A stretch of 55,632 nt of DNA from Porticoccaceae bacterium UBA4026 (GTDB taxonomy: Bacteria > Pseudomonadota > Gammaproteobacteria > Pseudomonadales > Porticoccaceae), in contig DGAQ01000061.1 in NCBI GenBank assembly GCA_002382445.1, positions 1-55,632 on the forward strand. The letters are read 5' to 3'. The notes beneath the pieces were generated by a model. The model was not told the DNA's origin, made no database searches, and saw only the letters and a list, made by a program, of their open reading frames with translations. This document shows, piece by piece, positions 17,521 to 26,478 of this stretch; position 1 is the stretch's first letter, and each line of letters opens with the position of its first letter. A program made the translations under genes and the position numbers.

Positions 17521-18102
17521 TCACATATAGGCATTACTTGTATCGGTATGATCGGTCACATCGCGAATGCCCTTTAGCTCTGGAACTTTCTCCATCAGCG
17601 TTTTCTCAACGCCCTGTTTCAATGTTATATCAACCGACGAACAGCCCTGACAGCCTCCGCCAAACTCCAGCACGGCAAAACCTTCAGATATTTCTGACAA
17701 AGAGACTACTCCACCATGGGATGCCAAGCTGGGATTGATTTCGTTATAAAGCAAATAATTAACCTTATCTTCAACCGGGCTATCATCATTTATATTGGGT
17801 AACCGAGAATTTGGTGCGCGGATAGTCAGTTGACCACCAAATTTGTCTTCAGCAAAGTCAACTTTGGCATCGTCTAAAAACGGAATACTGCGCTGTTCAT
17901 AGTAGCCTTTAAATTTCCCATATTCGACAACTAGGTCATCTTCATTATGTTCGCCGGGACGACTATAAGCAATGCAGGTCTCAGCCTTCGGAGTCCCAGG
18001 GTCTGACACGAACATACGGATACCTATACCTTCGCAGTTCTGCTTTTCAAGCAGCCCAGCCAAATATTCTTGGCCTGATTCAGTAATGTTGACGTTTAAC
18101 AT
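17521..18102 (-). CDS. nfuA: Fe-S biogenesis protein NfuA
   Basis: NfuA carries Fe-S clusters to target enzymes such as aconitases and lipoate synthase. In 193 residues it has the N-terminal degenerate A-type (IscA-like) domain and the C-terminal Nfu domain with the cluster-binding motif FGGGCQGCSSVDITLKQG (CxxC). Start is at ATG behind TAGGATAG. It converges with acnB, a likely client. Confidence 0.96.
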   Translation of the reverse strand: MLNVNITESGQEYLAGLLEKQNCEGIGIRMFVSDPGTPKAETCIAYSRPGEHNEDDLVVEYGKFKGYYEQRSIPFLDDAKVDFAEDKFGGQLTIRAPNSRLPNINDDSPVEDKVNYLLYNEINPSLASHGGVVSLSEISEGFAVLEFGGGCQGCSSVDITLKQGVEKTLMEKVPELKGIRDVTDHTDTSNAYM

Positions 18103-18213
18103 ACTTCTATCCTAATTCCATTAAACTCGATTATTAGCCGCTATTTTAGCATAGTCATAGCCAAAAGTAATAAACACAGGTCGCATTATAAATAATAGAT
18201 GCTATCATAGACA

Positions 18214-18235
18214 TCCATCGAAATATTTCGATGGA
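18214..18235 (+). promoter_or_regulatory. 22-bp perfect palindrome upstream of metH
   Basis: The sequence TCCATCGAAAT followed directly by its reverse complement lies 30 bases before the metH ATG. With no loop it looks more like a dimeric repressor operator than an RNA hairpin, though a stem could form. In several proteobacteria metH is controlled by the ArsR-family SahR or by Met regulators; assignment to one of these is inference. Confidence 0.55.
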
Positions 18236-18264
18236 GCTTTAGAATAAAGGTATAGAAAAGTATT

Positions 18265-21200
18265 ATGGTTGATAAGATCACTCTAGCAGCTCAAAAGCGG
18301 ATTCTAGTTTTAGACGGCGCCATGGGAACTATGATTCAGCGACACAGGCTTGAAGAAGAACACTTTCGCGGTGAGCGTTTTGCCGACTGGCACTGCGATA
18401 TCAAAGGCAACAATGATCTACTAAGCCTTACTCAACCGGATATTATCTGCGATATCCACAGAGCCTACTTAGAGGCTGGCGCTGACATAATTGAGACCAA
18501 CACTTTTAATTCCACCAGCATTTCCCAAGCCGACTATCAAATGCAGGCAATTTCGCGAGAGATGAATGTTGCTTCTGCGCGATTGGCTCGTGCAGCCGCA
18601 GATGAATTTTCTACGCTTAAGCGTCCACGTTTTGTCGCCGGTATATTAGGCCCAACAAGCCGCACAGCCTCTTTATCCCCTGATGTAAATGACCCAGGGG
18701 CGCGCAACGTCACCTTCGATGAGCTTGTAGAAGCCTATCTCGAATCTTGTCAAGCACTGATTGAAGGTGGCTCTGACTTGATTATGGTCGAGACTATTTT
18801 TGACACCTTGAATGCCAAGGCGGCACTTTTTGCCGTGCAAGTAGTGTTTGAAAAACAAGGTTTTGAACTCCCTATTATGATCAGCGGCACCATTACTGAC
18901 GCTAGTGGACGCACATTATCTGGGCAAACTCCGGAGGCCTTCTGGAATTCAGTCCGTCACGCCAAACCCATCAGTATTGGTCTAAATTGTGCTCTTGGCC
19001 CCAAAGAGTTACGTCCTCATCTTTTTGAAATTTCCACCATCGCCGACACCATGGTCAGTTCACACCCAAATGCTGGACTGCCGAATGAGTTTGGCGGTTA
19101 TGATCTAGATCCAGATGCTATGGCTGAAACAGTAGCAGAATTTGCTAGTTCTGGTCTGCTCAATATTGTCGGCGGCTGCTGCGGCACTACACCGGATCAT
19201 ATCCGTGTCATTGCCGATGCCGTGTCCACCCTGACTCCCCGCAAAATACCAACCATTGAACCAGCCTGTCGCCTCTCAGGCCTTGAGCCGTTCACCATCA
19301 ACGCGGACTCCTTATTTGTTAATATTGGCGAACGCTGCAATGTCACTGGCTCGGCTGTATTTAAACGTCTTATTCTTGAAGAGAACTATGATGCAGCCCT
19401 AGAAGTGGCCCGTCAGCAGGTGATTAATGGCGCGCAGATTATTGATGTGAACATGGATGAGGGCATGCTTGAATCATTGCCGGCTATGACTAAATTTTTA
19501 AACCTAATAGCCTCGGAACCGGATATTTCCAGAGTACCCATTATGGTTGACTCCTCAAAATGGGAGGTAATTGAAGCCGGTCTAAAGTGTATTCAAGGTA
19601 AGTCGGTGGTCAATAGTATTAGTCTGAAAGAAGGTGAATCCGAGTTTATCGAAAAAGCCAAACTGTGCAAAAAGCATGGTGCGGCCATTGTGGTGATGGC
19701 CTTTGATGAAAATGGTCAAGCTGACAATCTTGAGCGGCGCCAACTAATCTGCCAACGTAGCTACGACATTTTGGTCAATGACATTGGTTTTCCCGCTGAA
19801 GACATTATCTTTGACCCCAATGTGTTTGCGGTGGCCACCGGTATCGAGGAGCATAACCGTTATGGTCTCGATTTTATTGAAGCCAGCGCCTGGATTAAAA
19901 AGAATCTACCCCAGGCTCTGATTAGCGGGGGCATATCCAATGTCTCATTTTCATTTCGCGGCAACAATCCGGTGCGTGAGGCTATTCACTCAGTATTTCT
20001 TTACCATGCCATCCGCGAAGGTCTGAGCATGGGCATTGTTAATGCTGGCCAACTGGCGGTCTATGACAACCTGCCCGAAGAGCTGCGTAAGGTCGTAGAA
20101 GATGTGGTCTTATATCGCAATACCGACGGAACTGAAAATCTGCTCGCCATCGCCGACAATTACCGCCGTGACGGCACAACTAAGGCAAAAACTGAAGATT
20201 TAACCTGGCGCGAAGGTAAGGTTAATCGTCGCCTTGAATATGCCCTAGTTAAGGGTATTACCGCCTTTATTGAAGAAGATACTGAGGAAGCTCGCCTAGG
20301 CGCAGAACGGCCGCTACATGTCATTGAAGGCGCCTTAATGGACGGCATGAATATTGTCGGTGATCTTTTTGGGTCCGGAAAAATGTTTCTGCCTCAAGTA
20401 GTGAAATCCGCTCGCGTAATGAAACAAGCCGTGGCCCATTTGCAGCCCTATATCGAAGACGAAAAAGATATCGCTGCCAGTGCCAATGGTAGGATTCTAA
20501 TGGCAACGGTTAAAGGCGATGTGCACGATATCGGTAAAAATATTGTCGGCGTAGTACTGCAATGTAACAACTATGAAGTCATTGATCTGGGTGTAATGGT
20601 ACCCGCTCAAAAGATTCTCGACACGGCTAAAGAGCTCAAGGTAGATATTATTGGTCTATCTGGGCTGATTACCCCCTCATTAGATGAGATGGTAACTTTG
20701 GCTAAAGAGATGCAACGCCAAGGCTTTGATATCCCCTTAATGATTGGCGGTGCCACCACCTCGAAGGCACATACAGCTGTTAAGATTGCGCCCGGCTATG
20801 ACAATAATCAGACCATCTACGTGTCTGACGCGTCTCGAGCCGTAGGCGTCGCTAGCAAGCTAATTAGCACTGAACACAGAGATGCGTTTATTGCGGGCAT
20901 AAAGCTTGATTATGAAGCGGTAAGACTCCGCACGGCTAACAGAACGCCCAGAGGCACTCTTTTCACTTACGGCGATTCCGTGAAGCAAAAGCCTCAGATC
21001 AACTGGCGTGACCACCACCCCGAGATCCCCAATAAATTAGGCGTGACGGTATTAGATGACTATCCATTGGAAACCTTGGTACCCTACATCGACTGGACGC
21101 CTTTCTTTATTACCTGGGATCTGGTCGGCAAGTACCCGAAGATTCTAAATGACGATGTCGTCGGTGAGGCGGCCACTGATTTGTTCGCGGATGCCCAAGC

Positions 21201-21939
21201 GCTACTAAAAGATATTATCGACAACAAGCGCCTTACCGCCCGGGCAGTATTTGGCCTATGGCCGGCCAATACGGTTAACCATGATGATATCGAGGTTTAT
21301 GCTGACAGCGATCGGTCTGACACATTGGCGACACTGCACCAGATTCGGCAACAGATACAAAAGCCCGGTGCGAGTGAACAACTAAGCTCATTGGCTGACT
21401 TTATCGCCCCTAAAGAGACTGATTTAAACGACTATATGGGTGCTTTTGCGGTGACTACAGGCATTGGCGCCGACGCACTGGCTGCTGAGTACGAAGCCCA
21501 GCATGATGATTATAATTCGATTATGGTCAAGGCCCTCGCAGACCGTTTGGCTGAAGCCTTTGCAGAGCATCTACACCATCGTGTAAGAACTGAATACTGG
21601 GGCTACGCCGCGGAGGAAAGCTTAGATAATGAGTCGCTAATTAAAGAAAAGTATCGCGGTATTCGCCCTGCCCCCGGCTACCCTGCCTGCCCTGACCATA
21701 CAGAGAAAGCTGCGCTGTTTGAACTGCTGAACGTAACAGAAAATATCGGCCTAGAGTTAACCGAAAGTTTCGCCATGACCCCTGTAGCGGCTGTTAGCGG
21801 GTGGTACTTTGGCCACCCCGACGCGAAGTATTTTAATACGGGTAAAATAGCTGCAGATCAAGTAGAATCACTGGCTAAGCGCAAGGGTATGTCGGTAACC
21901 GAGCTTGAACGATGGCTCACGCCGATTCTCAACGATTAA
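18265..21939 (+). CDS. metH: Cobalamin-dependent methionine synthase
   Basis: It transfers a methyl group from methyltetrahydrofolate to homocysteine through cobalamin. All modules are present in 1224 residues: the homocysteine domain with Zn Cys in IGLNCALG and VGGCCGTTPDHI (to about 330), the pterin domain (NIGERCNVTGSA near 350), the cap and B12 domains with the axial-ligand motif GDVHDIGKNI near 750, and the C-terminal reactivation domain with the AdoMet motif RGIRPAPGYPACPDH. The organism therefore uses or imports B12. A perfect 22-bp palindrome precedes it, and a small DUF2970 gene overlaps or abuts the 3' end. Confidence 0.98.
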   Translation: MVDKITLAAQKRILVLDGAMGTMIQRHRLEEEHFRGERFADWHCDIKGNNDLLSLTQPDIICDIHRAYLEAGADIIETNTFNSTSISQADYQMQAISREMNVASARLARAAADEFSTLKRPRFVAGILGPTSRTASLSPDVNDPGARNVTFDELVEAYLESCQALIEGGSDLIMVETIFDTLNAKAALFAVQVVFEKQGFELPIMISGTITDASGRTLSGQTPEAFWNSVRHAKPISIGLNCALGPKELRPHLFEISTIADTMVSSHPNAGLPNEFGGYDLDPDAMAETVAEFASSGLLNIVGGCCGTTPDHIRVIADAVSTLTPRKIPTIEPACRLSGLEPFTINADSLFVNIGERCNVTGSAVFKRLILEENYDAALEVARQQVINGAQIIDVNMDEGMLESLPAMTKFLNLIASEPDISRVPIMVDSSKWEVIEAGLKCIQGKSVVNSISLKEGESEFIEKAKLCKKHGAAIVVMAFDENGQADNLERRQLICQRSYDILVNDIGFPAEDIIFDPNVFAVATGIEEHNRYGLDFIEASAWIKKNLPQALISGGISNVSFSFRGNNPVREAIHSVFLYHAIREGLSMGIVNAGQLAVYDNLPEELRKVVEDVVLYRNTDGTENLLAIADNYRRDGTTKAKTEDLTWREGKVNRRLEYALVKGITAFIEEDTEEARLGAERPLHVIEGALMDGMNIVGDLFGSGKMFLPQVVKSARVMKQAVAHLQPYIEDEKDIAASANGRILMATVKGDVHDIGKNIVGVVLQCNNYEVIDLGVMVPAQKILDTAKELKVDIIGLSGLITPSLDEMVTLAKEMQRQGFDIPLMIGGATTSKAHTAVKIAPGYDNNQTIYVSDASRAVGVASKLISTEHRDAFIAGIKLDYEAVRLRTANRTPRGTLFTYGDSVKQKPQINWRDHHPEIPNKLGVTVLDDYPLETLVPYIDWTPFFITWDLVGKYPKILNDDVVGEAATDLFADAQALLKDIIDNKRLTARAVFGLWPANTVNHDDIEVYADSDRSDTLATLHQIRQQIQKPGASEQLSSLADFIAPKETDLNDYMGAFAVTTGIGADALAAEYEAQHDDYNSIMVKALADRLAEAFAEHLHHRVRTEYWGYAAEESLDNESLIKEKYRGIRPAPGYPACPDHTEKAALFELLNVTENIGLELTESFAMTPVAAVSGWYFGHPDAKYFNTGKIAADQVESLAKRKGMSVTELERWLTPILND

Positions 21940-22169
21940 ACAAAAGAGTCAGTAAAGTGACAAAGCCACCGAAGAAGAAACTAAAATTCAGATCTGTCGT
22001 CAAGAGTATTCTAGCTGCCGGAATAGGCGTGCAAAGTGATAAGAATCGCGAAAAAGACTTTGCCGAAGGGAGTCCTCTTGCCTTTATTATTGGCGGTTTT
22101 ATCTTCACCATCCTATTTATCGTCTGTGTCGCCATGGTGGTTGGTTTAGTCCTGAGCAACTCCAACTAA
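21912..22169 (+). CDS. DUF2970 family small membrane protein
   Basis: This 85-residue protein has a basic N-terminus, the conserved SVVKSILAAGIGVQSDKNRE segment and one C-terminal membrane helix (FIIGGFIFTILFIVCVAM), which matches DUF2970. Function is unknown. The first ATG overlaps metH by 28 bases; an in-frame GTG at 21957 would start it just after the metH stop with 70 residues and may be the true start. It is probably cotranscribed with metH. Confidence 0.8.
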   Translation: MAHADSQRLNKRVSKVTKPPKKKLKFRSVVKSILAAGIGVQSDKNREKDFAEGSPLAFIIGGFIFTILFIVCVAMVVGLVLSNSN

Positions 22170-22466
22170 GCACCAACGTCTGAAACCTGTAACGCTTAGA
22201 CCTATTTTCGTTGCGAGTCTGGGTAAAAACTGCGTTTACCGGTATCACCAGCGCATCAGTAGCGCCCAAATTGTAGATTTAATGAGTCATTGTGTGGACT
22301 GGTTGGCAGTTGAGACATTTAGGGTTTCCAAACATTTCGCGATGCACACACTGGCGTACAAAGAGTAGGTATCAGGCTCTGTCGAACATAAAAAAACCGA
22401 ACAATATCGCAATCTTTCTATAATTTCCCTAAAGTTTATCCTCTTTTATAGAGGGTTTTTTGTTTG
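22170..22466. other. Gap between DUF2970 gene and acyl-CoA dehydrogenase
   Basis: This gap of about 300 bases lies between convergent genes. The only structure I see is a weak terminator at 22440-22461. No coding frame is evident. Confidence 0.5.
22440..22461 (+). terminator. Weak intrinsic terminator downstream of metH-DUF2970
   Basis: CCTCT, a 5-base loop and AGAGG are followed by G and six T. The stem is only 5 bp and lies 270 bases after the last plus-strand gene. Confidence 0.45.
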
Positions 22467-24245
22467 TTAACTACGATAAAAATCTTCGACAGAAAACACA
22501 TCAAAACTTTCAACGCCGGCAAGCACTCCGCCGAGGTATGAGGCATTGCGATTAAGCACTTGAGTTGCAAAAAACTCGGTGGTTGCTACCTTTTGAATAT
22601 AAAACCGATTGGCATCGCCGGCGTCAATATGTCTCTGCGCGGCAATAGCCAATTTCACCATCAACCAATAAGAGATTGAAGTACCAAAGAGCATCATAAA
22701 ATTATAAGCTAAGTACTGTGACTTCTCAGGGTGGGCAAGCACATGCGCTAGAGCATCTCGGCACTGGGCAACAGCATTCCGTAGTGCTTCCAATACCCGC
22801 GTTAGTTGAATTGACTCAGCTCCAGAAGATGCAGCCGTGCCGCTCATCTCATTCAATAATACTCGTAATCCATCGCCGCCGTCACGCAGGCACTTTCGTC
22901 CGACAAAATCTAGAGCCTGAATGCCATTAGTCCCCTCATAAATCGGCAATATTCTCGCGTCTCGCATATGTTGAGCGGCACCTGTCTCCTCAATAAAGCC
23001 CATACCACCATGCACCTGAACACCAAGAGAAGTAACCTCCATAGCAACTTCTGTACACCAGCCTTTTACCAAAGGGGTTAATATTTCAACCGCACGTGCG
23101 CTAGATTCACGTACTGATTGATCGGCATGATGCTTGCTTCGATCTTCCTCTGCGATGGTATAAATCGATAATACTCGACCCGCTTCAACCTGTGCCCGCA
23201 TCTGTAAAAGCATCCGCTTAACATCGGCATGGTGGATAATCGGAGCTCGCCCATCAACACCCTGAACTCGGCCTTGAACTCGCTGCGCCGCATAATCAAC
23301 CGCCTGTTGGTAGGCCCGCTCACCCACCGATACACCTTGATGCCCGACTGACAATCTAGCATTGTTCATCATACTGAACATGCACCTTAACCCTTGGTTT
23401 TCAGGACCCACTAAATAGCCAACAGCCCCTCCATTATCGCCAAACGCCATTGTGCAGGTAGGACTGCAATGAATACCCAATTTGTGTTCAACACCCACGG
23501 CCTTAACATCATTACGCTGACCTAAACTCCCATCAGAATTGACTAAAAATTTGGGCACTAAGAACAGTGAAATGCCGTGATTACCCGCGGGCGCGTCGGG
23601 AAGCCGAGCTAAAACCAAATGAATCACGTTCTCGACCTGCTTATGATCACCCCAAGTAATATAAATCTTTTGACCTGATACCAAGTAATGATCTTCATGG
23701 GGTACTGCTTTGACTTGAACTGCCGACAGGTCACTACCAGCTTGAGACTCAGTGAGGTTCATCGTTCCCGACCAAACGCCAGTAACGAGATTTTCTAAGT
23801 AGCAATCTTTCAATTCATCTGAACCGTAGAGATCTAGGGCATGAATAACCCCTCGACTGAGCAGGGGGAGCAAACTCAAACCCATATTCGCCGATTGGAG
23901 CATCTCCTGAACAACCACATCCACCACACCGGGAAAACCCGCCCCACCGTATTGGGTAGCGCCACTTAAACCGCACCAGCCAGCCTCTATCATCTGCTCA
24001 TAAACACCCTCTAATACTGGCGCGGTGACAACCTCACCATCCACTAGATGAGTCCTTTGAGCGTCTGCCACAGAATTGGTGGGCGCAACGACCTGTTCGA
24101 AAAACTTGGCCGCCTCAGGCATGATAGCCTGCAGCATATCGCTCCCAACGTCTTCATACCCAGGAAGCTGGCTATGGGTGGCATAGCCAATGAGTTCTTC
24201 CAAAATAAATGAGAATTCTTCCACTGGAGCTTTATAAACTGACAT
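22467..24245 (-). CDS. Acyl-CoA dehydrogenase, large (about 590-residue) type
   Basis: This FAD-dependent alpha,beta-dehydrogenase of an acyl-CoA has 592 residues. It has an N-terminal extension, the flavin-site stretch MNLTESQAGSDLSAVQVKA near residue 160, IYITWGDH, and the C-terminal YEGTNGIQALDF that carries the catalytic Glu, followed by the extra helical C-terminal domain of this class. The class includes DmdC-type 3-methylmercaptopropionyl-CoA dehydrogenases and long-chain enzymes; the substrate cannot be read from sequence. A paralogue lies immediately upstream on the same strand. Confidence 0.92.
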   Translation of the reverse strand: MSVYKAPVEEFSFILEELIGYATHSQLPGYEDVGSDMLQAIMPEAAKFFEQVVAPTNSVADAQRTHLVDGEVVTAPVLEGVYEQMIEAGWCGLSGATQYGGAGFPGVVDVVVQEMLQSANMGLSLLPLLSRGVIHALDLYGSDELKDCYLENLVTGVWSGTMNLTESQAGSDLSAVQVKAVPHEDHYLVSGQKIYITWGDHKQVENVIHLVLARLPDAPAGNHGISLFLVPKFLVNSDGSLGQRNDVKAVGVEHKLGIHCSPTCTMAFGDNGGAVGYLVGPENQGLRCMFSMMNNARLSVGHQGVSVGERAYQQAVDYAAQRVQGRVQGVDGRAPIIHHADVKRMLLQMRAQVEAGRVLSIYTIAEEDRSKHHADQSVRESSARAVEILTPLVKGWCTEVAMEVTSLGVQVHGGMGFIEETGAAQHMRDARILPIYEGTNGIQALDFVGRKCLRDGGDGLRVLLNEMSGTAASSGAESIQLTRVLEALRNAVAQCRDALAHVLAHPEKSQYLAYNFMMLFGTSISYWLMVKLAIAAQRHIDAGDANRFYIQKVATTEFFATQVLNRNASYLGGVLAGVESFDVFSVEDFYRS

Positions 24246-24540
24246 GAGTAAGATTATCCTATTTAGCTCTATCTCAGCAGATCACCAAGACTCAAACTGT
24301 TGTAAATAAAGCTAATTATCCAATTCGAATTGATTCTTGTAAACTAAAAGCAATGACTAGCTAGTCTATGCTTTGATTCTGTGATGGGACAATTGACTTA
24401 AACTTTTTGCCCAGACAATACCTAAACTTTGATGTGGCGGCAATACCAACAAAACTGATCAATACATCACCCTGATAACATCAAACCAAAAACGCCCTAG
24501 CAAAATTGGTAGAGCGATTCTAAAGGCTTCAATTATTCTC
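24246..24540. other. Gap between the two acyl-CoA dehydrogenase genes
   Basis: This 295-base gap contains a minus-strand terminator just after the upstream dehydrogenase and presumably a separate promoter for the downstream one, so the two paralogues are likely independent units. No other structure was noticed. Confidence 0.45.
24487..24516 (-). terminator. Terminator after the 599-residue acyl-CoA dehydrogenase
   Basis: Read on the minus strand, CGCTCTA, a 10-base loop and TAGGGCG (7-bp stem with one G-T pair) are followed by five T, beginning 24 bases past the stop codon. Confidence 0.6.
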
Positions 24541-26340
24541 CTAAATGCCTATAAATTGCTCAGCCGTAAGATCATAACAGGTGCTATCAAGATCTGCGAC
24601 AAGCTCCAAGTTAGGTTTAATCTTGGGTAACTCATAACGAAAAAAGAAGCCTGTAGCTGCCAGCTTTCCATCGTAAAATGCGCTGTCGCTAGCATTGTGA
24701 TCTAACTTACCCTCGACCGCAGCAACGGCCTGTTTAAGCCACATCCATGCCACAACTAAGTGGCCCATAGAATCGAGAAAAATAGTGGCATTAGCTAGAG
24801 CCAAAGCTGGATCATCGGCTTTAGCGACTGCGGCAATCGTTTTTTCGACTAAACTGAGCGAATCCTCAAGCTGACCACAGTAATTGACAAGCTCCAGGTG
24901 TTTAGAGGCAACGTCCATCGTTGACTCCATCTCCTCTCGTAAGATAGCGACGGCAGCTCCATCATGCATACGCACTTTACGCCCCAAGATGTCGATACCC
25001 TGAATCCCCCACGTACCCTCATGTATATGATTCAATCTATTGTCACGATAAAGTCGTTCGACCGGATACTCTCGCGTATATCCATAGCCACCCAGTACTT
25101 GTATAGCCAGTTTATTCGCCTCAAGACAGTATTCTGAGGGCCATGATTTACATATCGGGGTTAACAAATCGAGCAACAGGTCCAGACGCTGAATTTGCTG
25201 TTGATCCCTGCTCGTTTTCTTCGTATCAATCATCTCAGCACAGTAATACATAAGAGTCTGAGCGCCCTCAATAAAGGCTTTTTGGGTCATCAGCATGCGT
25301 TTGATATCCGCATGCTCACTGATCATAATCTGTGGGTCTTCTGGATTACGATTCACCAACGGGCGACCCTGAGGTCGATTCCGCGCATAGTCTAATGAAT
25401 ACAAATAGCCGCCGAGCGCGGTCATAACCGCAGACATACCGACTGAAATACGTGCTTCATTCATCATATGGAACATGTTCGCCAGACCATGGTTTTCCTT
25501 TCCGACCAGATAGCCTATGGATTCACCTGACTCACCAAAATTAAGCAGACAGTTAGTTGCTCCCCGACAACCCATCTTATGGTTGAGACCGGCAAGCGCA
25601 ATATTGTTAAAATCGCCAGGACTACCATCGTCATTGACACGGTTTTTAGGAACCAAAAACAGAGATATGCCCTTAACACCCGGCGGCGAGCCAGGAATTT
25701 TAGCCAATACCATATGAATAATGTTCTCGGTGATATCCTGCTCGCCACCCGATATCCACATCTTGGTTCCAGTGATCGAGTACGAACCCTCGACATTTAA
25801 GTCTGCTTTGGTTGTTATGTCAGCAAGAGAAGAACCCGCTTGAGGCTCAGACAAACACATTGTACCGAACCAATTTCCATTAACTAAATTAGGCAAATAC
25901 TTATTCTTTAGCTCGTCCGAACCGCACACAGCAAGCATGTTGGCCACTCCCTGAGTCAAGAATAAGTATATGTGAGCAGGATTGTTGGCGCAGACAAACA
26001 TACCATTGAGTGCCTGGTCCATCATCATTGGAAGCTGCATACCACCAATATCTGAATCATAAGCCGACGCACAGAGCCCCGCTTCCTGATAAGCGCTAAT
26101 CGCGCTTTTGAGTTCCGGTATTGTTTCAACCTTACCATCGACAAACTCGGGTTCATTCGCATCCAATTTAGCGGCACAAGTCAAAAACTCTTCTTCGGCA
26201 ATGGTCTGACATAGGTCCAGCATCGAATCCAAGGATTCACGGTCGTAGTCACCATAACGTTCAGACTGAAGAATCTTATCTAAACCCAAAGTCTCGTAAA
26301 GTACAAAATCGAGATCGCGACGATTTACAATCATTGACAT
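24541..26340 (-). CDS. Acyl-CoA dehydrogenase, large (about 600-residue) type
   Basis: This is a 599-residue paralogue of the neighbouring dehydrogenase. It shows the flavin/substrate segment MCLSEPQAGSSLADITTKA, MWISGGEQDITENIIHMVLA, the HEGTWGIQGIDILGRK Glu motif and the extra C-terminal helical domain. The sequence differs widely from the paralogue, so different chain length or substrate is likely. Start ATG follows AAGGAAAAAA. A role in fatty-acid or DMSP-derived acyl-CoA catabolism is possible but not decidable. Confidence 0.92.
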   Translation of the reverse strand: MSMIVNRRDLDFVLYETLGLDKILQSERYGDYDRESLDSMLDLCQTIAEEEFLTCAAKLDANEPEFVDGKVETIPELKSAISAYQEAGLCASAYDSDIGGMQLPMMMDQALNGMFVCANNPAHIYLFLTQGVANMLAVCGSDELKNKYLPNLVNGNWFGTMCLSEPQAGSSLADITTKADLNVEGSYSITGTKMWISGGEQDITENIIHMVLAKIPGSPPGVKGISLFLVPKNRVNDDGSPGDFNNIALAGLNHKMGCRGATNCLLNFGESGESIGYLVGKENHGLANMFHMMNEARISVGMSAVMTALGGYLYSLDYARNRPQGRPLVNRNPEDPQIMISEHADIKRMLMTQKAFIEGAQTLMYYCAEMIDTKKTSRDQQQIQRLDLLLDLLTPICKSWPSEYCLEANKLAIQVLGGYGYTREYPVERLYRDNRLNHIHEGTWGIQGIDILGRKVRMHDGAAVAILREEMESTMDVASKHLELVNYCGQLEDSLSLVEKTIAAVAKADDPALALANATIFLDSMGHLVVAWMWLKQAVAAVEGKLDHNASDSAFYDGKLAATGFFFRYELPKIKPNLELVADLDSTCYDLTAEQFIGI

Positions 26341-26478
26341 AGTTTTTTCCTTTCATTGAAATTACAGCAGGCTTGCAATTTTACGCTCAAGTCGTCCAAT
26401 AGCAGTCCCTTTGACGACACCTAAGGGAGTTTTAGCTTACATCGTTTGTTCCTGATACGCCCTAGTATTCAACCCGGA

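Noticed and set aside
22467..26340. The acyl-CoA dehydrogenase pair as a DMSP demethylation (dmdC) locus
   Set aside because: The enzyme class fits, but no dmdA, dmdB or dmdD gene is nearby and substrate residues cannot be judged by eye.
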